A stretch of DNA of 7,247 nt from Bacteroidota bacterium (GTDB taxonomy: Bacteria; Bacteroidota; Bacteroidia; Bacteroidales; Porphyromonadaceae). Each line of letters starts with the position of its first letter. Positions within the stretch are counted from its first letter, which is position 1. Below, in pieces: positions 1 through 6,618 of the stretch. The DNA is taken from NCBI GenBank assembly GCA_023388555.1, contig JAEWGA010000030.1, forward strand, positions 1-7,247, given 5' to 3'. The position numbers and the translations under genes were made by a program. The notes under the pieces are model-generated. The model saw nothing but the letters and a program-made list of their open reading frames with translations, did no database searches and was not told the DNA's origin.

Positions 1-39
1 CAATGATTATTTTAACTCTAAAACATTTGTTTCCGCCTT

Positions 40-489
40 ATGAAGAAACTCATTTCAACCCTACTCATGGGGCTTACGCTCCTGTTATTTGTCACCAGCT
101 GTAGCCAAAAACCAACCCCTTCCCCAAAACCCAAAGCCGTGGATTACACAAATTTGGTTGGCACCTGGAAATTTAAATCAATACCCGGAGATTCGCCCGA
201 AGCCAAGCTCTCCCAAAAATTAAGCGATCGCATATTGCTATTTTATCCCGACAAAAAAGCCGAGGCGAACCTGGACTCTATAGATGAAACCGAATTCTAC
301 AAGGGAACAGTAAAGGAAAACGCCGACAAAACTGCGTTCATACTCACCCTTGAGGAAATTGACGGCCCATTAACCCTTCGTCCCACCGATGACGCAAAAG
401 GGTACCTACTGGAATTTAAGGACTCCGAAAACGGGCAACTCTTAAAACTTCCACTTATACGCATCAACAACACCCCAAAAAAACCTTAA
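40..489 (+). CDS. Small lipoprotein of unknown function, possibly lipocalin-like
   Basis: This encodes 149 residues with a clear lipoprotein signal: basic MKK start, hydrophobic stretch at residues 4-18, and a lipobox V18-T19-S20-C21. Cleavage before Cys21 and lipidation would anchor it in a membrane. A Lys/Pro-rich tether follows (residues 24-33), then a compact domain opening with LVGTWKF (about residues 39-45). A Gly-x-Trp motif at the start of a roughly 110-residue, beta-rich-looking domain recalls lipocalin-like lipoproteins of Bacteroidota, but this is only resemblance and I cannot name a family. No catalytic motif is visible. The ATG at 40 is preferred because it gives a textbook signal peptide; no Shine-Dalgarno sequence precedes it. 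It reads toward the sialidase gene and ends in a strong terminator about 20 nt after its stop, so it looks like the last or only gene of its transcript. Confidence 0.8.
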   Translation: MKKLISTLLMGLTLLLFVTSCSQKPTPSPKPKAVDYTNLVGTWKFKSIPGDSPEAKLSQKLSDRILLFYPDKKAEANLDSIDETEFYKGTVKENADKTAFILTLEEIDGPLTLRPTDDAKGYLLEFKDSENGQLLKLPLIRINNTPKKP

Positions 490-511
490 CCTACGGGCAA
501 AAAGCAAACCT

Positions 512-551
512 AAAGCCGTAACACCACTAAGCAAGGTGTTACGGCTTTTTT
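512..551 (+). terminator. Rho-independent terminator of the lipoprotein gene
   Basis: A perfect 14-bp stem (AAAGCCGTAACACC at 512-525 with GGTGTTACGGCTTT at 535-548) encloses a 9-nt loop and runs into six T residues (546-551). It lies 23 nt after the lipoprotein stop codon. The strong stem followed directly by a T-run is the classic intrinsic terminator layout. The T-run is also the outer edge of the next inverted repeat (546-582). Confidence 0.9.
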
Positions 552-582
552 ATGTACGCTCGTGCCGAGCGTACATAAAAAA
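546..582. repeat. 17-bp perfect inverted repeat with 3-nt loop between two terminators
   Basis: The arms at 546-562 and 566-582 are exact reverse complements (core ATGTACGCTCG / CGAGCGTACAT flanked by T and A runs) and are separated only by TGC. Either strand would give a very stable hairpin ending in a U-run, so it could terminate transcription in both directions. It shares its T-run with the upstream terminator and its A-run with the sialidase terminator. It could instead be a copy of a dispersed intergenic palindrome; that cannot be told from one copy. Confidence 0.85.
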
Positions 583-617
583 AAGGCTACCGTAGCATAT
601 TCACTATGGTAGCCTTT
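577..617 (-). terminator. Rho-independent terminator of the sialidase gene
   Basis: Read on the minus strand, a 14-position stem (604-617 with 582-595, one mismatch at 592/607) encloses an 8-nt loop and runs into eight T residues (complement of A577-A584). It begins 20 nt after the sialidase stop codon. On the plus strand the mismatch becomes a G-U wobble and the stem is followed by a weaker TTTAATATATTT tract, so it may also act in that direction. Confidence 0.85.
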
Positions 618-636
618 AATATATTTATGGGTGTTG

Positions 637-2184
637 TTATTTTACCGCTTTGGGTTGGGGTAAAACCCTGCTTAGTGGCACTTGTATATAAACGAGGGAG
701 ATGTTATTGTCCTCCTCCGAGATATAAGCAATGTTGTCGTTATCCAGCTGAAGGATGTCGCTGTAGGCGTTAGGGCCAGGTGCAACATCCAGTGCCGATA
801 CCCATTTCCACTCCTGCAAGTCGTATGCATATATACGTCCAAGCTGCCGGCCAGGTCCTTTGGGTAAGGAGTGTAGCAGGTAGGGTTTATTTTGGGCGTG
901 CACTACAATAGGGGTTCCGTTAACAACGGGGTCGTGCAGTTTTGCATAGCGAGCAGTAGCTGTCCAATGTATTCCATTGTCCGAGGAGGAGACAAAATAC
1001 CTGTCGCCCCGGTGTTTATTCCGCACGCTCATCAGGATATCTCCGTTAGGCAGTTCCACTACTTTAGCCTCATCTCCCCCCTCGAAGGCTCTTTCCGAGA
1101 GGTGCCAGTTTTCCCCTTCATCGTCCGAGTACAGCAGGTAGTTGGAGAGGTTCCACCTTTGGTTTTCGCGCACAGCCGTTACAAACATAACACGCCCGGT
1201 TGCCGAACATATACCGTGCCCCGAAGCGCAAAACGCGGCGAGCCATTGGGCACGCTCGGGATTTGTGCAGCCTTCACCAAAAATTTGGTTGGTGATATCC
1301 TTGGGTGCACTCCATGTTTTGCCGTCATCGGTACTTTCTACGGTGTAGGTACGGATAGGATCTTTAGGGGTTGAGTTCCAAAGTCCTTTCCCTCCCACAC
1401 AAATCATAATTATTTTTCCCGAAGGGCACTGTACTAAAGCAGCATCTCCAAACCCTTTTTCAAATCCTTTTCCTGGGATAATTAGCTGACTCTTGCTCCA
1501 GGTCCGTCCGGCATCATCGCTTCGTTTAAGTACAATATCTATATCCTGCGGAAGGTCTCCGCTGTGGTGTTTACGGCGGTCGGCCATTACCAGTAGGGTT
1601 CCTTTGGCAGTTTTTAGCATAGCTGGTATGCGGTAATACTTGGAGCCGTCATCGCCTGGCACAAAAAGAGCTTCGTAAACAGGGTAAATAATGCGCTCTC
1701 CCAGTTTTTGTTGTCGTAATGGGAGTTCGGCCCCTTGGCAATGCACGTTTGTTACCTGCAAAGAGACTTTGGGGGTAGTTTCTGCCGTTAAGGATGTGGG
1801 GGCAATGGTTGCGGTGAGGTAGGCATAACGGTGTCCTTTGAGTTGTTTGGCTGTTAGGGTAATATTCTCTATCCCTGCGGTTTTTACAACTTGGTAAGGT
1901 ATGCGCCCTTTGTAGTCGTCCAGGTCACGCGTAGCCAGCGAGTCGGTAAGCAATACGGCACACTCCAGCAATTGTTCGTGGGGTATGCCTTCCAGTTTTG
2001 TTTGTATCTCCAAATTACCGGCAACTTTGGGCAACGATATTATAGCCAACGTTTGGCGCGGCTTATTGGGCTGTGTGCCATGGTTGCTATAACGGATTTG
2101 CAGGGTATCGGGCACTAAAGCCCCTTGTACAGTGCCAACAGTTACTAATGTGATAAGAGCTATCAGGAGGTAGCGTTTCATCAT
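637..2184 (-). CDS. Secreted exo-alpha-sialidase (neuraminidase), GH33 type
   Basis: The 515-residue product would hydrolyse terminal sialic acids from glycoconjugates. Residues 1-22 form a signal peptide (MMKRY, hydrophobic core, cleavage near VQGA), so it acts in the periplasm or outside; no lipobox is seen. Residues about 28-150 resemble the sialidase N-terminal (BNR-associated) domain, and about 165-505 form the beta-propeller. Four Asp boxes are visible: SDDAGRTW (222-229), STDDGKTW (284-291), SDDEGENW (353-360) and SDNGIHW (401-407). The arginine-triad motif is YRIP (Arg185), a variant of FRIP. By family spacing I assign Asp210 as acid/base, Glu372 as partner of the nucleophile, Arg388 and probably Arg446 as the other triad members, and Tyr474 in AYSDI as nucleophile. 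All key residues appear present. The start could be either Met1 or Met2. No sialic-acid transport or breakdown genes are adjacent. The gene name (nanH-like) is left out because orthology cannot be shown. Confidence 0.93.
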   Translation of the reverse strand: MMKRYLLIALITLVTVGTVQGALVPDTLQIRYSNHGTQPNKPRQTLAIISLPKVAGNLEIQTKLEGIPHEQLLECAVLLTDSLATRDLDDYKGRIPYQVVKTAGIENITLTAKQLKGHRYAYLTATIAPTSLTAETTPKVSLQVTNVHCQGAELPLRQQKLGERIIYPVYEALFVPGDDGSKYYRIPAMLKTAKGTLLVMADRRKHHSGDLPQDIDIVLKRSDDAGRTWSKSQLIIPGKGFEKGFGDAALVQCPSGKIIMICVGGKGLWNSTPKDPIRTYTVESTDDGKTWSAPKDITNQIFGEGCTNPERAQWLAAFCASGHGICSATGRVMFVTAVRENQRWNLSNYLLYSDDEGENWHLSERAFEGGDEAKVVELPNGDILMSVRNKHRGDRYFVSSSDNGIHWTATARYAKLHDPVVNGTPIVVHAQNKPYLLHSLPKGPGRQLGRIYAYDLQEWKWVSALDVAPGPNAYSDILQLDNDNIAYISEEDNNISLVYIQVPLSRVLPQPKAVK

Positions 2185-2358
2185 AAAACAAGATGTGATT
2201 TAGGGTGTGATGGTAAGAAAAAAAGAGCATTCGGGAAGGTCCGACCCGACATGAAAGCCAGACAAAATGCCATATATGGCGGGCTTATATGGGTTGGCAT
2301 TAGCCTTGCAAAGAAGCCTTCGGAAGAATACTCACTACAAAAATAACCAAATTACAAT
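2185..2358. promoter_or_regulatory. Divergent intergenic region between sialidase and htpG, with a 12-bp palindrome
   Basis: This 174-bp region must hold the promoters for both diverging genes. It contains a perfect 12-bp palindrome GCCATATATGGC at 2269-2280, almost in the centre, which could be a regulator binding site. TAGCCTTG at 2301-2308 matches seven of eight positions of the Bacteroidota -7 consensus TAnnTTTG on the htpG strand, but no convincing TTTG -33 element sits at the right distance. I see no heat-shock CIRCE-type inverted repeat and no Shine-Dalgarno sequence before either start; the htpG start is preceded by an A-rich stretch. Confidence 0.35.
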
Positions 2359-4440
2359 ATGGCTAAAAAAGTAAACAATAACGGACAAATCGGGGTACAG
2401 AGCGAAAACATATTCCCGATAATTAAAAAGTTCCTTTACAGCGACCACGACATTTTTTTGCGCGAGTTGGTATCCAACGCTGTGGACGCTACACAAAAAC
2501 TAAAAACCTTAGCCGCCAAAGGTGAGGTGAAAGGAGAACTGGGAGACCTCTCGGTGCGTGTAGCTATAAAGGATAACCAGCTTATTATTAGCGATAGCGG
2601 AGTAGGTATGACCGCCGAGGAAATAGAAAAGTACATTAACCAAATAGCTATTTCGGGCGCCGAAGAGTTTTTGGATAAGTATAAAGATGACGCAGCCAGC
2701 ATTATAGGACACTTCGGGTTAGGCTTCTACTCCTCGTTTATGGTGGCATCGCGCGTGGAAATTGTAACCCAAAGCTACCAAAAAGAGGCTCCTACCATCC
2801 GGTGGAGTTGCGATGGCACTCCAGCCTATACCATGCAGGAAGAACCTACCGCACGTGAACGAGGAACCGACATTATTTTACATATCGACGACGAAAACAA
2901 AGAGTTCCTGGACGAGGCTCGAATCCTCTCCTTGCTTGAGAAATATTGTAAGTTCCTGCCCGTTCCTATCATCTTTGGTAAAAAACAAGAGTGGAAGGAT
3001 GGTAAGTACCAAGACACTAACGAAGATAGGATAGTAAACAACATAAACCCTGCCTGGACACGCACCCCTCAGGAACTAAAAGAGGAGGACTACCTCGCCT
3101 TTTACCGTGAGCTGTACCCCATGAGCGAAGCCCCTTTGTTTTGGATACACCTTAATATAGATTACCCCTTTAACCTAACAGGTATTTTGTACTTCCCACG
3201 TATCCGCCCCAACATGGAGCTGAGCCGAAACAAAATACAGTTGTACTCCAACCAAGTATTTGTTACCGACTCGGTGGAAGGCATCGTTCCCGACTACCTG
3301 ACCATTCTGCACGGGGTATTGGACTCTCCCGATATTCCACTGAACGTATCGCGCTCCTACCTTCAAAGCGATGCAAACGTGAAAAAAATATCGGCCTACA
3401 TTACCCGAAAGGTGGCCGATAGGTTAGAACAACTCTACAAAGAGGACCGCAAAACATACGAAGAAAAATGGAGCGCCTTGGAACTGTTTGTGAAGTATGG
3501 AATGCTTACCGACTCCAAGTTTGATGAAAGAGCCGAAAAGTTCCTACTCCTACGTAACTCCGAAGGCAAATTATTCACCCTTGCCGAGTATCGTGAGCTT
3601 TGTGCCGCCAACCAAACCAACAAGGATGATAAGGTGGTATACCTATATACTACCGACCCCCAAAAACAGTACGGTTATGTTGCTGCCGCCAAAAATAAAG
3701 GTTACGATGTTTTGGTTATGGAGGGGCAGCTGGACTTACCCTACCTCTCGCACTTTGAACAGAAGCATACCGATGCACAATTTGTACGGGTAGACTCCAA
3801 TACGCTGGACAACCTGATTGAGAAAAAGGATAACGAGAAACCCCAAAACAATCTCTCCGAAGAAGATGCCAACCAAATTGTTGCCATCTTCCGCGAAGCT
3901 CTCCCAGAACTCCCCAAAGCACAAATAAGCGTAACACCTACTCACCAAGGACCCGACCAAAAACCGTTGCTTATTGTCCAGAACGAGGTGATGCGCCGAA
4001 TGAAGGATATGTCGGCATTTAACCCTCAAATGAGCTTTTTAGGCGAGCAGCCCGACTTCTACGAAATAGCACTAAACTTGGACAACCCGCTGGTACAACA
4101 GTTGCTGGACACCTTTAAGAAAGAGGAGCATAAAGAGTTAGATGCTGTAATTGCCGATAAAAAAGGTTTCGATGCACGCCTGTCGTCCCTTTACCAAAAG
4201 AATACCGAAAAGGAACTGACGGACGACGAGAAAAAGAGCATCCAGGAGGATATCCAACAAACAACCGAGAAGGTTTCCGAGCTGGACAAGCAAATAAAGT
4301 TGGCCTACCGCGACTTTGGCACACGCCACTTGGTGATATCTCAGCTTATAGACCTTGCGCTGCTTTCCAATGGAATGCTTAGCGGAGAGTCCTTGGATAA
4401 GTTTGTAAACCGCTCTTTGGAACTGATAAATACCAAATAG
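2359..4440 (+). CDS. htpG: Molecular chaperone HtpG (bacterial Hsp90)
   Basis: This encodes 693 residues of a cytoplasmic, ATP-dependent homodimeric chaperone. The N-terminal GHKL ATPase domain (about 1-215) carries FLRELVSNAVDA with catalytic Glu36 and Mg-binding Asn40, DSGVGM with nucleotide-binding Asp79 (79-84), and the lid motif GHFGLGF (117-123). The middle domain (about 230-490) contains NMELSRNKIQLY (285-296) and DSPDIPLNVSRSYLQ (322-336), with Arg332 the likely gamma-phosphate contact. The C-terminal dimerisation domain ends with LIDLALLSNGMLSG (663-676). Between NPLVQQL (576-582) and this segment lies a Lys/Glu-rich, coiled-coil-like stretch (about 585-655) absent from E. coli HtpG; I recall similar insertions in Bacteroides homologues. 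There is no MEEVD tail, as expected outside the eukaryotic cytosol. It appears monocistronic: divergent from the sialidase and followed by its own terminator. Confidence 0.98.
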   Translation: MAKKVNNNGQIGVQSENIFPIIKKFLYSDHDIFLRELVSNAVDATQKLKTLAAKGEVKGELGDLSVRVAIKDNQLIISDSGVGMTAEEIEKYINQIAISGAEEFLDKYKDDAASIIGHFGLGFYSSFMVASRVEIVTQSYQKEAPTIRWSCDGTPAYTMQEEPTARERGTDIILHIDDENKEFLDEARILSLLEKYCKFLPVPIIFGKKQEWKDGKYQDTNEDRIVNNINPAWTRTPQELKEEDYLAFYRELYPMSEAPLFWIHLNIDYPFNLTGILYFPRIRPNMELSRNKIQLYSNQVFVTDSVEGIVPDYLTILHGVLDSPDIPLNVSRSYLQSDANVKKISAYITRKVADRLEQLYKEDRKTYEEKWSALELFVKYGMLTDSKFDERAEKFLLLRNSEGKLFTLAEYRELCAANQTNKDDKVVYLYTTDPQKQYGYVAAAKNKGYDVLVMEGQLDLPYLSHFEQKHTDAQFVRVDSNTLDNLIEKKDNEKPQNNLSEEDANQIVAIFREALPELPKAQISVTPTHQGPDQKPLLIVQNEVMRRMKDMSAFNPQMSFLGEQPDFYEIALNLDNPLVQQLLDTFKKEEHKELDAVIADKKGFDARLSSLYQKNTEKELTDDEKKSIQEDIQQTTEKVSELDKQIKLAYRDFGTRHLVISQLIDLALLSNGMLSGESLDKFVNRSLELINTK

Positions 4441-4461
4441 CCCACAATTAACCCATAAGCA

Positions 4462-4500
4462 AAAAAAGGGCAATGCTCGACATGAGTGTTGCCCTTTTTT
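4462..4500 (+). terminator. Rho-independent terminator of htpG
   Basis: AAAAAAGGGCAA (4462-4473) pairs with TTGCCCTTTTTT (4489-4500), and the stem continues inward through two wobble pairs and CTC/GAG to a 5-nt loop (4479-4483). It lies 21 nt after the htpG stop and ends in a T-run. The A-run on the other side makes it potentially bidirectional. It separates htpG from the mutAB transcript. Confidence 0.92.
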
Positions 4501-4544
4501 GTTTTGTAATAAGCGTAATAAACTCCCCCTTTTACCTATTTAGG

Positions 4545-4599
4545 CCCCAACAAGAACCTAAATAAAGAAAAAAAGTGATGATACCCCCTTGTTGGGGTA
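4545..4599 (+). promoter_or_regulatory. Inverted repeats upstream of mutA, with two competing pairings
   Basis: CCCCAACAAG (4545-4554) is an exact reverse complement of CTTGTTGGGG (4588-4597), with a 33-bp A-rich spacer. The downstream arm can instead fold locally, TACCCC (4582-4587) with GGGGTA (4594-4599) around a 6-nt loop, so the two structures exclude each other. A run of seven T residues follows at 4611-4617. This could be an operator pair upstream of a promoter or, if transcribed, an attenuator-like switch. No cobalamin-riboswitch B12 box was recognised here. Confidence 0.4.
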
Positions 4600-4613
4600 C
4601 AATGTGCAGGTTT

Positions 4614-4645
4614 TTTTGCTTAATTTGCCTGTGAATATAAGTGTT
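4614..4645 (+). promoter_or_regulatory. Weak candidate mutAB promoter
   Basis: Bacteroidota promoters have a -33 TTTG and a -7 TAnnTTTG. Two partial fits occur here. TTAATTTG (4620-4627) matches seven of eight -7 positions but lacks a well-spaced -33 element. Alternatively TTTG at 4615-4618 could be the -33 element, with TATAAGTG (4636-4643) or TAAGTGTT (4638-4645) as a poor -7 element. Either would give an mRNA leader of roughly 70-90 nt before the mutA start. Confidence 0.2.
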
Positions 4646-4650
4646 AGATC

Positions 4651-4681
4651 CCCGAAGCGCTCCCTTTGGCCTGGCTTTGGG
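4651..4681 (+). promoter_or_regulatory. Possible stem-loop in the mutA leader
   Basis: CCCGAAGC (4651-4658) can pair with GCTTTGGG (4674-4681) through eight positions, one of them a G-U wobble, around a 15-nt loop. It ends 39 nt before the mutA start codon. No T-run follows, so it is not a terminator. It may be chance pairing or part of a translational leader structure. Confidence 0.25.
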
Positions 4682-4720
4682 TATTATGTGAAGCATATTC
4701 TCATAAACTAACTTGATGCA

Positions 4721-6583
4721 ATGAGTACAAAAAAAGAGAAACTGTTTACCGATTTTGCTCCTACCACCCGCCAGGAGTGGATGGAGAAAATTACCACCGA
4801 CCTTAAAGGTGCTCCCTTTGAAAAAAAACTTATTTGGAAAACCAAAGAGGGCTTTGATGTAAATCCTTTTTACAGAAGAGAGGACTTGGACGGGTTGGAG
4901 TCCGTACAAACCTTACCTGGAGAGTTCCCCTACATTCGTGGTACTAAGGTGGATAACAATTGGCTGATACGCCAAGAGGTTAAAGTGGCAGATGCTGCTG
5001 CCGCCCACGCAACCCTAACGGATTTGCTAAGCAAAGGGGTGGAGTCCTTTGGTCTTTATTTTACAGCCGAAGCTATCACCCCCGAGAATATTAGCACGCT
5101 TATCCAAGGGATAGACCCTACGAAGGTGGAGCTGAACTACATCTCCTGCCGCCACCAAATAGTAAAGCTGGCAAAATGTGTAGTTGAAGCCTACCAAAAA
5201 GCAGGATTGGAGCTTAAGGCTTGTTTAGGCTCGTTTGAATTCGACCCCTTTAAAAAACAGCTCGTTAAAGGTATCGTCTGCGACGAATGGATACAAATAG
5301 CCCACGACCTAATGGCCGCAGCACAACCTTTGGAAAAGTTCACCTGCCTAAACGTGAAAGGTGTAAACTTTACCAACGCGGGGGCTTACTCGTACCAAGA
5401 GTTAGGTTATGCATTAGCTGAAGGCACCGAGTTGCTGAACACACTAACGCAAGATGGAAAGTGGGAAGTAGCCAACGTGGCTAAAAGAATACGTTTCGAC
5501 TTTGGCGTTGGTTCCGTTTACTTTATGGAAATAGCCAAGTTCCGTGCTGCACGCTGGCTTTGGGCGCTCATTATTAAAGCGCACTGCAACTGTACCGAAG
5601 CAGCTAAAATGCTTATCCATGCCGAAACATCGCGCTGGAACAAAACCCTTTACGATGCTTACGTAAACCTATTGCGTACCCAAACCGAATCCATGTCGGC
5701 AGCATTGGCAGGAGTGCACTCCCTAACCACGCTGCCATTCGATATAGCATACGGTACGCCCGATGAATTCTCGGAGCGTATAGCTCGTAACCAACAGATA
5801 TTACTGAAAGAGGAGAGCCACTTTAACAAAGTTGTGGACCCCGCCGGTGGCTCCTATTTTATAGAACACCTTACAGCATCGTTGGCCGAGGTGGCTTGGA
5901 AACTATTTTTGGAAGTGGACGAACAAGGCGGCTTTGCCAAACTCGTTAACGAAGGAAAGGTACAAGAAGCCATTAATGCCTCCAATACAGAACGCCACAA
6001 AGCTGTGGCAACCCGCAGGGAGTCCTTATTGGGAACAAACATCTTCCCCAACTTTACCGAGATGGCTGCCGAAAAAGCAGTACACCTCTCGGCTGCCTCC
6101 CACTGTGGTTGTGGCAGTAGCACCCTTACAGCACTCGACTTCTCGCGCGGAGCATCCGACTTTGAAGCCCTGCGCCTCTCTACCGAGCGCTCTCGCCTAC
6201 GCCCTAAAGTGTTTATGCTAACCATTGGAAACTTGGCTATGCGCTTGGCACGCTCGCAATTCTCGGCAAACTTCTTTGCTTGTGCAGGCTACGAAATAGT
6301 AGACAACTTAGGCTTTACTACCGTTAAAGAGGGTGTGGACGCCGCTATGGCAGCCGGTGCCAATATTATAGTATTGTGTTCTTCGGACGACGAGTACGCC
6401 CAATTTGCCCCCGAAGCGTTTAAGGAAATTAATAACCGAGTTCCGCTCGTAGTGGCTGGAGCTCCAGCTTGTATGGAAGAGCTTAAAGCACAAGGCATAG
6501 AACACTTTATCCATGTTAAAGTAAATGTGCTGGAAACACTTAAAACATTCCAAACCCTCATGGGTATAGCACAAACAAAATAA
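4721..6583 (+). CDS. mutA: Methylmalonyl-CoA mutase small subunit (MutA, beta)
   Basis: This 620-residue protein is the non-catalytic partner of MutB in the heterodimer that interconverts (R)-methylmalonyl-CoA and succinyl-CoA. It begins with the typical small-subunit N-terminus (LFTDFAPTTRQEWMEKI, residues 8-24). A substrate-barrel-like domain spans about 40-440, with GAYSYQELGYALAEG (221-235) and VVDPAGGSYFIE (371-382). A B12-domain-like fold spans about 493-615. That last domain lacks the DxHxxG cobalamin motif: the corresponding segment after RPKVFML (494-500) reads TIGNLAMRLA. This absence marks it as the small subunit. The linker between the domains contains a short HCGCGS motif (461-466). 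The length is near normal for the family. The ATG at 4721 gives the expected N-terminus; no Shine-Dalgarno sequence is seen. It is the first gene of a mutAB operon, preceded by a 220-bp leader or promoter region after the htpG terminator. Confidence 0.96.
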   Translation: MSTKKEKLFTDFAPTTRQEWMEKITTDLKGAPFEKKLIWKTKEGFDVNPFYRREDLDGLESVQTLPGEFPYIRGTKVDNNWLIRQEVKVADAAAAHATLTDLLSKGVESFGLYFTAEAITPENISTLIQGIDPTKVELNYISCRHQIVKLAKCVVEAYQKAGLELKACLGSFEFDPFKKQLVKGIVCDEWIQIAHDLMAAAQPLEKFTCLNVKGVNFTNAGAYSYQELGYALAEGTELLNTLTQDGKWEVANVAKRIRFDFGVGSVYFMEIAKFRAARWLWALIIKAHCNCTEAAKMLIHAETSRWNKTLYDAYVNLLRTQTESMSAALAGVHSLTTLPFDIAYGTPDEFSERIARNQQILLKEESHFNKVVDPAGGSYFIEHLTASLAEVAWKLFLEVDEQGGFAKLVNEGKVQEAINASNTERHKAVATRRESLLGTNIFPNFTEMAAEKAVHLSAASHCGCGSSTLTALDFSRGASDFEALRLSTERSRLRPKVFMLTIGNLAMRLARSQFSANFFACAGYEIVDNLGFTTVKEGVDAAMAAGANIIVLCSSDDEYAQFAPEAFKEINNRVPLVVAGAPACMEELKAQGIEHFIHVKVNVLETLKTFQTLMGIAQTK

Positions 6584-6618
6584 TGAACTGATACATAGGA
6601 CTGAAGATACTTTTCGAC

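Noticed and set aside
22..29. AACATTTG as a -7 promoter element for the lipoprotein gene
   Set aside because: It would place the transcription start almost on the start codon, and the window begins too close to check for a -33 element.
892..1374. 160-codon open frame on the plus strand inside the sialidase gene
   Set aside because: It lies wholly opposite a gene with clear catalytic motifs and Asp boxes, and its translation shows no recognisable domain. It is a shadow frame.
4501..4720. Cobalamin riboswitch upstream of the B12-dependent mutase genes
   Set aside because: I looked for the conserved B12-box and its surrounding core and did not find them; only simple inverted repeats are present.
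4532..4909. 125-codon minus-strand open frame spanning the mutA leader and 5' end
   Set aside because: It overlaps the mutA coding start, has no recognisable motif, and its composition mirrors the intergenic region and the opposite strand of mutA.
5854..6225. 123-codon minus-strand open frame inside mutA
   Set aside because: It is fully antisense to a conserved enzyme gene and shows no family features.
6301..6580. Lack of a cobalamin-binding DxHxxG motif in MutA as a sign of gene decay
   Set aside because: Loss of this motif is normal for the small subunit; cobalamin is bound by MutB. The frame is intact and of usual length.
6583..6591. ATG overlapping the mutA stop codon as a possible mutB start
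   Set aside because: This frame reads ATG-AAC-TGA and stops at once; mutB starts at 6619.
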